64,000 nucleotides of DNA, from the NCBI GenBank assembly GCA_002304445.1, contig NEVA01000002.1, positions 1 through 64,000 on the forward strand. Direction: 5' to 3'. Shown piece after piece: positions 1 to 8,169 of the stretch. The position numbers and the translations under genes were made by a program. The DNA is from Opitutia bacterium Tous-C4FEB. Lineage in GTDB: Bacteria; Verrucomicrobiota; Verrucomicrobiia; Opitutales; Opitutaceae. The first letter of the stretch is position 1. The number at the start of each line of letters is the position of its first letter. The notes beneath the pieces were generated by a model that worked only from the letters and a program-made list of their open reading frames with translations, did not search any database and was not told where the DNA came from.

Positions 1-657
1 TTGCGTCTCCATCCAGTCCGGCAGCCGCGGCGACGGAGCGCCGGGGTAATTCGCTAAACCGTGCTCTTAAATATGACTTCTGCTTTCGACTGATGGATGT
101 TGCCCGTAGGGTCAAAAAACTCGAAGCTACAATTTTTCAAGGATTGATCGCTCGACCGAGGGGTTGCGCGGAGGCTGTGGTGTCTGAAAATTCAACCGAC
201 AGCTACACCGCGTCGCGACAATACTCTCTCGTCGCACCTTCACGTCCGCAAACCCGCGGGGATGGTTCACTATGCCCCCCCGGATTTTGATTCGCTTCAA
301 AAGTTCGCATCCATGGCGGTTGAAGCGAATGAAGCGAATTGATGGCGACAAACCCAGCTGCAAACCGGACATGACGGTTCCATCCTTTGACTCAACTTCG
401 ATTTGCCTAGCGGGCCTCCCTCTGAAGACGCCCGATTCGCTTCAAAAGTTCGTGGTTTGATCCATGCCGGGCAGCCAGTGGGGGAAAATCAGAACCTTTT
501 TAGAGTTCGGTCAAAAAATTGTGCAAATTGCTCAAATGCGCATTAAAAGGAAACTCCCGATTCGATTGATCCACCATTTCCGCCCGAACTTCGGGCGCAC
601 GCATCCGACGGTTTTCGATCTCCGTTCCAAGGGTAGCGGTGCGGTCCACTCCGGCAA
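1..657. other. Non-coding stretch downstream of hipA
   Basis: No convincing gene is seen. Open frames here are short, read like random sequence, and none has recognisable domains. The stretch contains a 19-base direct repeat (listed separately) and several inverted partial copies of the same GAAGCGAAT-type word around 323-342. It may be the decayed flank of a mobile or accessory region beside the toxin-antitoxin pair. No integrase, tRNA or IS end was found to support that. Confidence 0.4.
289..452. repeat. 19-bp direct repeat pair
   Basis: The word GATTCGCTTCAAAAGTTCG occurs exactly at 289-307 and again at 434-452, 145 bases apart. Between the copies, around 323-342, lie two tandem inverted partial copies of the form GAAGCGAAT. 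The repeats are visible directly. Their function is unknown; a short duplication or remnant of an inserted element is possible. Confidence 0.6.
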
Positions 658-2004
658 TTACTCGAATGCCCCTCGCTTCGTTTTTCTCCTGCCCGCGGAA
701 GCCGCTGAGACCGTTGCATCATCGCGTAACGGCTGGGTCTGCCGAGTCATCTCTTTCTGCCAATATTCGATCATAGCGGGAGGGACTTCGGCTTTGGTCG
801 CCGCGGTTCGCCACCCGCCGAGGGTTGCTGCTTCCACTTGACCGTAGATCTCCCGGGCTGCTTTGGCTGATATGCCGCCGATCTCGGCTAAGCGGAGGAG
901 GGAAGTGAATCTGATCGGGACCTGCGCGCTGCCGAGCCAGTGCAGGGCGATGAGCGTTGTGAAGACGCTGGGATTGAGATCGTAGGCGGGCGCGAGTGAC
1001 CAAGTCATAGTATTCTCATCGTAGAGAAAACTATGGTTGCGACCGTGGTCATCGCGGTTTGTCGCAAGAAGGTTGAAAACTGCACGTCGAAAACACTCTG
1101 CCGCCTCTTGGGCTCCGGCAAGCCGGCGGCTTAGGCGCATGAAGTCCTCGTAGTCGATGGCGCCGTCTGCGGCCTTGCGGTGCATCATGCCGCTAAGCGT
1201 GTGAACGTGTCGCCGTCCAACAGGCCCGTCGTTCCGCAGATAGCGATCGAATCGCTCTACCGCAAAATGCCGCCGCTGGCCGTCAAAGACCAGGCATCCC
1301 CGGGGGACACGGATCCCTGCATTTTTCGCCATCAACCAGAAAGCGAATTCGACGGCACCTTCAGCCTCATCGCTGGAACGTGCGAATTTTAGTATGCAGG
1401 GGCTGTAGCCGGGAGGAGGATTACCCCCGACAAGAATTTCGTGACGCTCGATGAATTCACCTTCCAGTCGCAGGTGGACTGATGTCTTGGGATAGGCGCC
1501 TCCTAGGGTGCTGCCACCCTTGGCTAGGGCGGCGTTAACTTGCTCCGCAGATAGGGGCACGGGAGTAGCACGCAGTCGGTCCGCGTCGCGCGTGAGTGTG
1601 GCGAGATCTACGGCAGACGGGTTTTGCTCGGCGCCGGCCCCCAGCACTGGCTCGAATGTGATCGCCCCAGGACCGCGCTGACCGATGGCTGCAAGTTTAC
1701 CCAGTGGCGTCTGCACTTCCGGCATCTCGTGGCGCAGCATGCGTTCACCCCAAGCATCGGGTAGCGAGTCGGCAATTAGACCGGGCAACCCGCTCGCGAA
1801 GGGCGTGTCGCCTGGCTTGAAGATGCGCAGTCCTGTTGCGAACGAAGCTAAAGGCAGACTCAAGGGCGAAAGGTCGTGGCCGCTTTCGAGGAAAGACCGG
1901 TCAATTTCGAGCGCGTGAATAGGGCCGTCCGGCCGATAGGCGAGAACGCCCAGCGGCCGATCGAGAAATTTTAGCTGAAGAAGTTGGGGCTCTTTAAAAG
2001 CCAT
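658..2004 (-). CDS. hipA: HipA-family serine/threonine kinase toxin
   Basis: This is a 448-residue HipA-type toxin kinase. In E. coli HipA phosphorylates glutamyl-tRNA synthetase and drives growth arrest; relatives hit other targets. The N-terminal HipA domain is followed by a glycine-rich loop near residues 163-176 (GGSTLGGAYPKTSV) that matches the nucleotide-binding and autophosphorylation region. The catalytic motif NRDDHGRN is at 316-323, and the metal-binding AYDLN is at 340-344, so the kinase looks intact. It starts at an ATG overlapping the hipB stop by one base (TAATG), which implies translational coupling. HipB normally sequesters HipA and represses the operon. Its target here cannot be read from the sequence. 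Confidence 0.93.
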   Translation of the reverse strand: MAFKEPQLLQLKFLDRPLGVLAYRPDGPIHALEIDRSFLESGHDLSPLSLPLASFATGLRIFKPGDTPFASGLPGLIADSLPDAWGERMLRHEMPEVQTPLGKLAAIGQRGPGAITFEPVLGAGAEQNPSAVDLATLTRDADRLRATPVPLSAEQVNAALAKGGSTLGGAYPKTSVHLRLEGEFIERHEILVGGNPPPGYSPCILKFARSSDEAEGAVEFAFWLMAKNAGIRVPRGCLVFDGQRRHFAVERFDRYLRNDGPVGRRHVHTLSGMMHRKAADGAIDYEDFMRLSRRLAGAQEAAECFRRAVFNLLATNRDDHGRNHSFLYDENTMTWSLAPAYDLNPSVFTTLIALHWLGSAQVPIRFTSLLRLAEIGGISAKAAREIYGQVEAATLGGWRTAATKAEVPPAMIEYWQKEMTRQTQPLRDDATVSAASAGRRKTKRGAFE

Positions 2005-2330
2005 TAGTTGACTGGTTTGACGGCGGCGGGCGCACGCCGTCTCGGCTTGGCGGATTCGCTTCGGGCGAGGAACGAACGGATGTCTTTAGGGGCATCGGTC
2101 GGTCGCTCGAGCGCAGTGAGAAAGGTGTCGGCCAGGCCGAGTGTGACCAATAATTTCGCCAGCCCGTGAAAACCGATCTGCCCGGAGCGTTCGAACCGCC
2201 GGACCGTGGCGACGCCAACCCCGCTGCGTTTAGCCAAATCATCCTGACGCCAACCGAGTGCTAATCGATTAGCCCGGATTGAATCGGCGACTTCACGGAG
2301 CACGTCGACTTCGGTTTTAAGCGATAACAT
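2004..2330 (-). CDS. hipB: HipB-like helix-turn-helix antitoxin
   Basis: A 108-residue Xre-family protein lies directly upstream of hipA and overlaps it by one base. The helix-turn-helix covers about residues 14-60 (RLALGWRQDDLAKRSGVGVA then TVRRFE). The basic, alanine-rich tail (about 85-108) is typical of disordered antitoxin C-termini. It is expected to neutralise HipA and repress its own promoter. The promoter region just upstream is much richer in A+T than the neighbourhood and carries three direct repeats that could be the operator. Confidence 0.9.
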   Translation of the reverse strand: MLSLKTEVDVLREVADSIRANRLALGWRQDDLAKRSGVGVATVRRFERSGQIGFHGLAKLLVTLGLADTFLTALERPTDAPKDIRSFLARSESAKPRRRAPAAVKPVN

Positions 2331-2339
2331 CTGATCACT

Positions 2340-2383
2340 AGTATTAAAAAAAAGTATTTAAACAATCAAAATTAGTATATTAA
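2340..2383 (-). promoter_or_regulatory. AT-rich hipBA promoter with triple direct repeat
   Basis: Between hipB and the aldolase terminator the sequence turns sharply A+T rich. Three direct copies of AGTAT(A/T)TTAA-like words lie at 2340-2347, 2353-2361 and 2374-2383. On the hipB strand they read TTAATACT, TTAAATACT and TTAATATACT, which also resemble -10 elements. Autoregulation by HipB is known for the family; that these repeats are its binding sites is inference. Confidence 0.5.
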
Positions 2384-2423
2384 ATTAGGGTATGGGCTGA
2401 TGAAACGAAGCCTTTACGGCGCG

Positions 2424-2455
2424 AAAAAGCCGGCGATCGGGAAGCGCGCCGGCTT
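2424..2455 (-). terminator. Rho-independent terminator after the aldolase gene
   Basis: A perfect 9-base-pair stem (AAGCCGGCG / CGCCGGCTT, loop of 11) is followed on the minus strand by a run of T. It lies 28 bases past the aldolase stop codon. Confidence 0.85.
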
Positions 2456-2482
2456 GTTCTGATGGGGAGGTGAGGCGTCGGA

Positions 2483-3433
2483 TTATTTACCCAACGAGGC
2501 GCGGAGGCTGTCGAGTTGGCCGGCGCTGCCGAGGAGGACGTTGCGGCTGGCGATGAATTTCGCGTATTCCTCGATGAAGATTTTGCCGGGTGGGCGGAAA
2601 TCGAAATCGCCGGGCTTGTCGCGGAAGTATTCGCGATGGACGCGGGTCCAGACGAGGCGGCCGTCGGTGTCGATGTTAACCTTGGTGACACCACGTTTGG
2701 CGGCGGGAAGGTATTCGTTTACATCGACGCCCATGGAACCGGCGATTTGGCCGCCGGCGGCGTTGATCCGGGCGACTTCGTCCTGCGGAACCGAGGAGGA
2801 ACCATGCATGACGAGCGGGTAACCGGGGAGGCGCGCTTTGATCTTTTCCAAAACGTCGAAGTGGAGGGACTGTTTGCCCTTGAACTTGAAAGCGCCGTGC
2901 GAGGTGCCGATGGCACAGGCCAAGGAGTCGCAGCCGGTTTTCTTGACGAAGTCTTCGGCTTCGACGGGGTCGGTGAGGCAGGCGTTACCTTCCTCAACCT
3001 TGATGTCTTCTTCGACGCCGCCGAGCATGCCGAGTTCGGCTTCGACCGAGATGCCCTTGGCGTGCGCCCGATCGACGACGCGTTTGGTGATCGCGACGTT
3101 CTCGTCGAACGGATCGTGCGAGGCGTCGATCATGACGGAACTGAAAAAGCCGGAGTCGATGCACTCGTAGCAGGTCTGCTCGTCGCCGTGATCAAGATGG
3201 ACGGCAAAAATAGCTTCGGGAAAGATTTCTGCGGCCGAGCGGATGATCGCTTCGAGCATGCGCTTGTCGGTGTATTTTCGGGCGCCCTTGGAAATCTGGA
3301 TGATGAACGGAGCCTTGGAATCAATGGCGCCCTTAAAGAGGCCCATCGCCTGCTCGGCGTTGTTGATGTTGTAGGCGCCGACGGCGTATTGACCGTAAGC
3401 GTGTTTAAAGAGCTGTGCAGTGGTGACGATCAT
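2483..3433 (-). CDS. fba: Class II fructose-bisphosphate aldolase
   Basis: This 316-residue zinc-dependent aldolase interconverts fructose 1,6-bisphosphate with dihydroxyacetone phosphate and glyceraldehyde 3-phosphate in glycolysis and gluconeogenesis. Metal and substrate motifs are visible: AVHLDHGD (zinc histidine and catalytic aspartate) near residue 77-84, EAELG with the neighbouring GG near 131-138, GTSHGAFKFKG near 176-186, VMHGSSS near 208-214, and the phosphate-binding KVNIDTD near 251-257. Length and motif order fit the family. It reads towards its own terminator and is separated from the next upstream gene by a second terminator, so it is probably transcribed alone. Confidence 0.95.
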   Translation of the reverse strand: MIVTTAQLFKHAYGQYAVGAYNINNAEQAMGLFKGAIDSKAPFIIQISKGARKYTDKRMLEAIIRSAAEIFPEAIFAVHLDHGDEQTCYECIDSGFFSSVMIDASHDPFDENVAITKRVVDRAHAKGISVEAELGMLGGVEEDIKVEEGNACLTDPVEAEDFVKKTGCDSLACAIGTSHGAFKFKGKQSLHFDVLEKIKARLPGYPLVMHGSSSVPQDEVARINAAGGQIAGSMGVDVNEYLPAAKRGVTKVNIDTDGRLVWTRVHREYFRDKPGDFDFRPPGKIFIEEYAKFIASRNVLLGSAGQLDSLRASLGK

Positions 3434-3542
3434 GGGCGTGTGGGATGATGGGAATCACGGATACCGTGCCGACCGGAAAATTATGCGACAAGGGAAATTT
3501 CCGCGGATGACGCAGGCCGTGCCAAGGGGACGCCGGAAAAGG

Positions 3543-3566
3543 AAAAAGCCCGACCAGCGGTCGGGC
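3543..3566 (-). terminator. Rho-independent terminator
   Basis: GCCCGACC-AGC-GGTCGGGC forms a perfect 8-base-pair stem with a 3-base loop. On the minus strand it is followed by TTTTT. It lies about 40 bases beyond the stop of the hypothetical gene ending at 3605. Confidence 0.85.
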
Positions 3567-3604
3567 CTACAGGGCCGGAAAGGCGAGTCCGATCCACCCG
3601 GACT

Positions 3605-4720
3605 TCAGCCGCCCTTCTTCTTGCCGCCTGTGTTCGCCGGGGTCGTACCGCCACCGCCGCCGGTGTTGCCGCCCATCGTCTCACGAAAGGTTTGGCTGAT
3701 TTTTTGTTGAGCGGCTTGCTCCCGCTGGAGCTGCCTTAGGGCATCGACCTGCGGGCCGCTGAGCACGCCCTGGGCAAGATTGACCGCGGCATCGGTGATC
3801 GGGGTTCCGGTGTTGGCACCGCCACCAAATCCCCCAAGCATGCCGCCTCCAAGATTGCCGGCGATCATTACGGCCGGACTACCGCGCCCGCCGCCGGCGG
3901 ACTCGGACACGCCGGCCGGTCGGCTAGAGATCTGTCCGGTGGTTGCGGCGGTGCGCTGCGGGGCGGTCTGGCTGAGGATCTGGACCATCGAGGCAGATTG
4001 CGCGGCGGTGAGCGGAGTCGCGGTGTAGCTCAGACGTTGGCTAAGCTGGTCGGTCGTGGCGCGCTGAGGCATGGTCTGTTCAAAACTCTTATACTGTTTG
4101 AACCCCTCTTCACCGATCGACGCTTTGATACCGGCGTCGATATCAGCTTGGGTGCTGGCGAGGAGGCTGCGGAAAGCTTCGGGGTCTCGACGCGGGTCGA
4201 TGCCTTGCTCGCGGGCGGCAGTGAACACGTCCATCGCGGAGGTCTGGCGTTCGACGAGGAGATTTTTGAATTTATCGAGCTGCGCGGGCGACAGGTTCAG
4301 GCTCTTGAAAAGCGAGGCGTAGCGGGCGTCGAGTTGACCCTTTTGCTGCAAGGCCAGAGCGCGTTGGATCTCGGGTTTTTGGAGGGTTGACAGGGCGTTG
4401 GTCAAACCGCCGGGTCCGCCGGGACCGCGAGTACGGCGGTCCCCGCGAGGGCCACGTTCGCCGGGAGCGGCGCCGTCTTCGACCTCGGCCATGGTCTCTT
4501 CACTCCCGGCAGAGTCTCGCTTGGCGGCGAGTTGGTCGGCGAGATCTTTGGCCCGTTTTTCCGAGGCCCAAAGCCGCTTCTGAAGATCCGCGCGTTCGTC
4601 GCCGCTGAGGGCCGCGGCGCGGAGCGCGATGAGTTCCTGATACTGCTTCCACGCGTAGGCGGCACCTCCGACCGTGGTGCAAGCGAGGATGACGACGAGG
4701 TAGGATTTTGGGGATTTCAC
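3605..4720 (-). CDS. Anchored or secreted protein with glycine-rich tail, function unknown
   Basis: About 371 residues from a GTG start (VKSPKSYLVVILACTT...). An N-terminal hydrophobic segment (about 6-22) suggests a signal peptide or membrane anchor facing the periplasm. A short coiled-coil-like charged stretch follows, then an Arg/Gly/Pro-rich linker (about 70-95). The central region contains a LNLSPAQLDKFKNLL-like segment, the kind of helical repeat seen in periplasmic LTxxQ (Spy/CpxP-like) proteins. The C-terminus is rich in Gly, Thr and Asn and ends in lysines. The GTG at 4720 is chosen because the frame upstream reads into the topoisomerase gene. The family was not recognised with confidence; a periplasmic stress role is only a guess. 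Confidence 0.7.
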   Translation of the reverse strand: MKSPKSYLVVILACTTVGGAAYAWKQYQELIALRAAALSGDERADLQKRLWASEKRAKDLADQLAAKRDSAGSEETMAEVEDGAAPGERGPRGDRRTRGPGGPGGLTNALSTLQKPEIQRALALQQKGQLDARYASLFKSLNLSPAQLDKFKNLLVERQTSAMDVFTAAREQGIDPRRDPEAFRSLLASTQADIDAGIKASIGEEGFKQYKSFEQTMPQRATTDQLSQRLSYTATPLTAAQSASMVQILSQTAPQRTAATTGQISSRPAGVSESAGGGRGSPAVMIAGNLGGGMLGGFGGGANTGTPITDAAVNLAQGVLSGPQVDALRQLQREQAAQQKISQTFRETMGGNTGGGGGTTPANTGGKKKGG

Positions 4721-4829
4721 GGGTGGATGATTGATGGAAGACGCGAGAGCAGGCGTGAAGTTACCCTCCGCCAGAAGTTGGTGCGGCTGTGAACTCCGCG
4801 ACGGGGGCGGGGGGGTGCCGGTGATCGAA

Positions 4830-7631
4830 CTAGCGTGGGGGAAATTCGAACTCGGCTTTCTTTTTGTCTTTGGAAAGGACGAGGTAGGCGGAAAAATGCG
4901 AGCCACGTTTGGAGACCAGTTCCTCAATGAGGCCCGTGCGGCCGTCGGTGACGAGGCGCTCGATTTCCTCGACGGGGAGTTCTTTGCCGCAGAGCACGCG
5001 CTTTACCTCAAAAACACTGCGCAGGGTGCCATCGGCCTGAGGTTTGGTGACGTAGAACGCCTCGGGCGTGAGCATGAGCGTGCCCTCGTCGTGAAACTTA
5101 CTCGTGATGAGGGTCTGGGCCTTCGAGAAATCGACGGGGACCCTGGCCTTGCGCTCGACGGTCTTGCCATCCTTGCCGACGCGGGGTTTGCGGGGCGGAA
5201 ATTCCCAGGAGAACTTCGGGCCGACGCGGGTAAGGAAGGCGTCGAAGGGGCGGCCTTTTTTCGAGATGAATCCGACAATGAGGTCGGTCTTGGGCTGGGA
5301 GACCAGTTGGATCGCGATCTCGCGGGTGATGGGCTTCTGGCACATCAATCGGCCTACGGAGAATTTTTGCTCGTAGGTGTCGCCGGATTTTTCGCGGAGG
5401 ACGTAGCTTGTGGGAGCTTCGCAAAGCTCGGCGCCGGTGGCGGGGTCGGTCCAAAAAGGCGTCAGATCGGCGAGTTCGAACTTGTTGCCAAAATCGAGAT
5501 CGACGCGGCGCTTGCCCTCATGTTTCGGGTCGTCGGCGAGGACGAGTTTTGAAGGGAAGCGGTTGCCGGTGCGCGGGGAGACGAAGCCGTCGAGCGGGCC
5601 GATCTCACCCTTGGTCACGAGTTCTTTGACTTCGTGCTCTTCGAGCTTCCGGCCGGTGATGACTTTATAAACCATCAAAATTCCGTCCTGCGATTTGTAG
5701 CCCCGGAGGGTCTCAAGCATCGGTTTGCCGTCGGTGGGGGAGATGATGTCGGTGGTGCGGGCGGCGGAGTCGTCTTCCTCGAAATTTTTGGTGCGGTCGA
5801 CCACGCCTTTTACGACCTCGACGATCTCGGCCATGAATTTGTCGCGGGGGTATTTCCCATGCTCCATCTGGCGGAGTTTGTGTTCCCACTCGCCGGTCAT
5901 GTCGGGGCGGGTGAGGGCGTCGGCTTTAACTGCCGTAAGGAACTGGAGCAGTGATTCGGCCTTCGGGGTCGGGACGAGTTCGCGCTGGGCGCGCTCCATG
6001 TATTTTTGATTGATGAGGCCCTCGACGGTATCGGCGCGGGTCGCGGGAGTGCCGAGGCCGCGTTCTTTCATGGCTTCGGCCATGTCTTCGTCGTCGACGA
6101 GTTTGCCGGCGCCTTCCATGGCGGAGAGGAGCGTGGCTTCCGTGTAGCGCGGCGGCGGCCGGGTGGCCTCGGCGTGCAGCTTTGCGTCGCTCGTGCGGGC
6201 TTGGGCGTTGTCCGCGGGCGAAAGGGCCGGGAGAGCCTTGGAGTCGGGCGAGTCGTCGTCGACGGTGTTCTTGCCGTAAACGGCGAGCCAGCCCGGAGCG
6301 GTGAGGACCTTGCCCTCGGTTTTGAAATCGTGGCCCGGCGCGACGGTGCTGATGCGCGTGGTGACGTCGAACTCGGCGGACGGGTAGAACGCGGCGACGA
6401 AGCGGCGCGCGATCATGTCGTAGACCTTGGCTTCCATCTCATCGAGGTTCTTGGGCTCGGTGGTGGTGGGGATGATGGCGAAGTGATCGGAGATTTGGGC
6501 GTTGTTAAAGATGCGCTTGTTGGGGCGCAGCCAGCCGGACGCGAGCAGGTGAGCGGCGTGTTTGCCGAGGTCGCCCTGGAGGTTGTTGAGCGTCTCGCGG
6601 CAGGTGGGAATGTAATCTTCGGGCAGCGCGCGTGAGTCGGTGCGGGGGTAGGTGATGACCTTGTGGCGTTCGTAGAGGGCTTGGGCGATCTGGAGGGTGC
6701 GACGGGCTGGGAGGCCGAAACGACCGTTGGCTTCGCGCTGGAGCGTGGTGAGATCGTAGAGGCGGGGGGCGGCTTGGTTGGAACCCTTCTTTTCTTCGGT
6801 GACTTGGGCAACGGTGCCTTCGGCGCAGGCGGCGAGAACGGCTTCGCCCAAGGCTTTTTGCCAGATGCGATCGATGCGGTCGTGCTCGTCGTCGGCGATT
6901 TTTTTGAAATTTGCGCGTTGGTAAACGCCCTCGTAGGTACCTTTGGCGACGGTGAACTGGGCGGTGACGCGCCAGAAATCACGGGGCTTAAAGTTTCGGA
7001 TCTCGAGTTCGCGCGCGAAGATGATCGCGAGCGTGGGCGTCTGGACGCGGCCGACGGAGGCGACATTGCCGGCGCGGGAGCCGAACATGCGCTTGGTGAG
7101 GGCGCGGGTCCCGTTGATGCCGATGAGCCAATCGCTCTCGGAGCGGCAGCGGGCGGCGTCGGCGAGGCCGGCCATTTGCGCGCCTTCGCGGAGATTCTTG
7201 AAGGCGGTATTGATGCCTTCGGTGGTCATGGTCTGCATCCACGCGCGCTTGAAGGGGATTTTGCTCTTCGTAAGCTGGTAGATGTAAGTGAAAATCAGCT
7301 CACCCTCGCGGCCGGCGTCGCAGGCGTTGATGAGCAGTCCGATATCTTTTCGCGCGAGAAGTTTCTTGAGATGCGAGAAACGATCTTTGGAGGCCTCGAT
7401 GGGTTTGAGGCCAAATTTTTCCGGGATAATCGGCAGCATCTCGAGCCGCCAGAAGCCATATTTCTTTTTGTCGATATCCTCAGGCATCTCGAGCTCGACG
7501 AGGTGACCGACGGCGGAAGAGATCACATACTCATCATTTTCATAATGGTCGCCGGATTTCGGGATTTTACCAAGGGAACGAGCGAGGTCGGCAGCCACGG
7601 AGGGCTTTTCCGCGATGATGAGAGTCTTCAT
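4830..7631 (-). CDS. topB: DNA topoisomerase III with C-terminal topoisomerase repeats
   Basis: A 933-residue type IA topoisomerase that relaxes or decatenates DNA by single-strand passage. It opens with the Toprim domain (MKTLIIAEKPSVA, and the acidic motif NACDAGREGE near 102-111). The active-site tyrosine is Y328 in HKVITYPRTDSR. The core runs to about residue 600. Beyond it are repeated C-terminal modules of the Toprim_Crpt type: stretches starting near SPTDGKPMLET, CQKPITREIA and CGKELPVEEIE, each ending in a conserved strand such as FEFPPR. These lack zinc-finger cysteine clusters. The start at MKTLIIAEKP is unambiguous for the family. The downstream hypothetical gene follows after about 110 bases on the same strand. 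Confidence 0.93.
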   Translation of the reverse strand: MKTLIIAEKPSVAADLARSLGKIPKSGDHYENDEYVISSAVGHLVELEMPEDIDKKKYGFWRLEMLPIIPEKFGLKPIEASKDRFSHLKKLLARKDIGLLINACDAGREGELIFTYIYQLTKSKIPFKRAWMQTMTTEGINTAFKNLREGAQMAGLADAARCRSESDWLIGINGTRALTKRMFGSRAGNVASVGRVQTPTLAIIFARELEIRNFKPRDFWRVTAQFTVAKGTYEGVYQRANFKKIADDEHDRIDRIWQKALGEAVLAACAEGTVAQVTEEKKGSNQAAPRLYDLTTLQREANGRFGLPARRTLQIAQALYERHKVITYPRTDSRALPEDYIPTCRETLNNLQGDLGKHAAHLLASGWLRPNKRIFNNAQISDHFAIIPTTTEPKNLDEMEAKVYDMIARRFVAAFYPSAEFDVTTRISTVAPGHDFKTEGKVLTAPGWLAVYGKNTVDDDSPDSKALPALSPADNAQARTSDAKLHAEATRPPPRYTEATLLSAMEGAGKLVDDEDMAEAMKERGLGTPATRADTVEGLINQKYMERAQRELVPTPKAESLLQFLTAVKADALTRPDMTGEWEHKLRQMEHGKYPRDKFMAEIVEVVKGVVDRTKNFEEDDSAARTTDIISPTDGKPMLETLRGYKSQDGILMVYKVITGRKLEEHEVKELVTKGEIGPLDGFVSPRTGNRFPSKLVLADDPKHEGKRRVDLDFGNKFELADLTPFWTDPATGAELCEAPTSYVLREKSGDTYEQKFSVGRLMCQKPITREIAIQLVSQPKTDLIVGFISKKGRPFDAFLTRVGPKFSWEFPPRKPRVGKDGKTVERKARVPVDFSKAQTLITSKFHDEGTLMLTPEAFYVTKPQADGTLRSVFEVKRVLCGKELPVEEIERLVTDGRTGLIEELVSKRGSHFSAYLVLSKDKKKAEFEFPPR

Positions 7632-8169
7632 TGAGCCGCGAGCGGTTACGGGGCGGGCGGGGCGATTTCAAGGCTTAGTTTTTTTGCCAAACCCGGCGGC
7701 GGAGGCGAAACCTGAGGCTAAAGGCGACCGGTGATCGGGTGCGCCGACTCGTCGGGCGGCACTGCGAATAACGGTGGCAGAAACTACCGTTTCTCGTTCG
7801 ATTTGGCAGAGGCGGCTGCCGCGCTTTCACGCTGAGTGCGGTTGAATCGAAAGGCGAACGCAACGGCGCAGCGCTGAAGATATTTGGGCTATGCGCCAGT
7901 CACCATGTCGTCGGCTCTCGCTTTGGTCGGCGATGGTTCGCTTTTCAGAGAAACGTTATTCGGCAGGGCATTGGCCGTCGTTGAAAGAGGCTGACATCCA
8001 ATAGCGTTTGCTCTGAGCCAAGTCCAAATCGAGTCGTTAACAGCGCTGGGTAGTGCTGGGTAATGCCGGCGAATCGCCTCAGTTCCGCCTCGACTTTAGC
8101 TCTCAATCCCGTTTGCTGGAGAATTCTGTCCGGTCACCGGTCGTTCTTCATTCTAGATATCACCCTCAC
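7632..8169. other. Divergent intergenic region between topB and the thymidine phosphorylase gene
   Basis: About 540 bases hold the promoters of two divergent genes. Nothing else was recognised: no RNA gene, hairpin with T-run or conserved small frame. An open frame continues upstream of the phosphorylase ATG to about 8053, but its residues do not resemble the family. Confidence 0.5.

Noticed and set aside
4721-4927. Upstream extension of the hypothetical gene at 3605
   Set aside because: It would read into the end of topB in another frame and lacks signal-peptide-like sequence; the GTG at 4720 gives a sensible leader.
7675-7863. Small minus-strand frame between topB and deoA
   Set aside because: Ser/Arg/Pro-rich, no homology recognised, no ribosome site.
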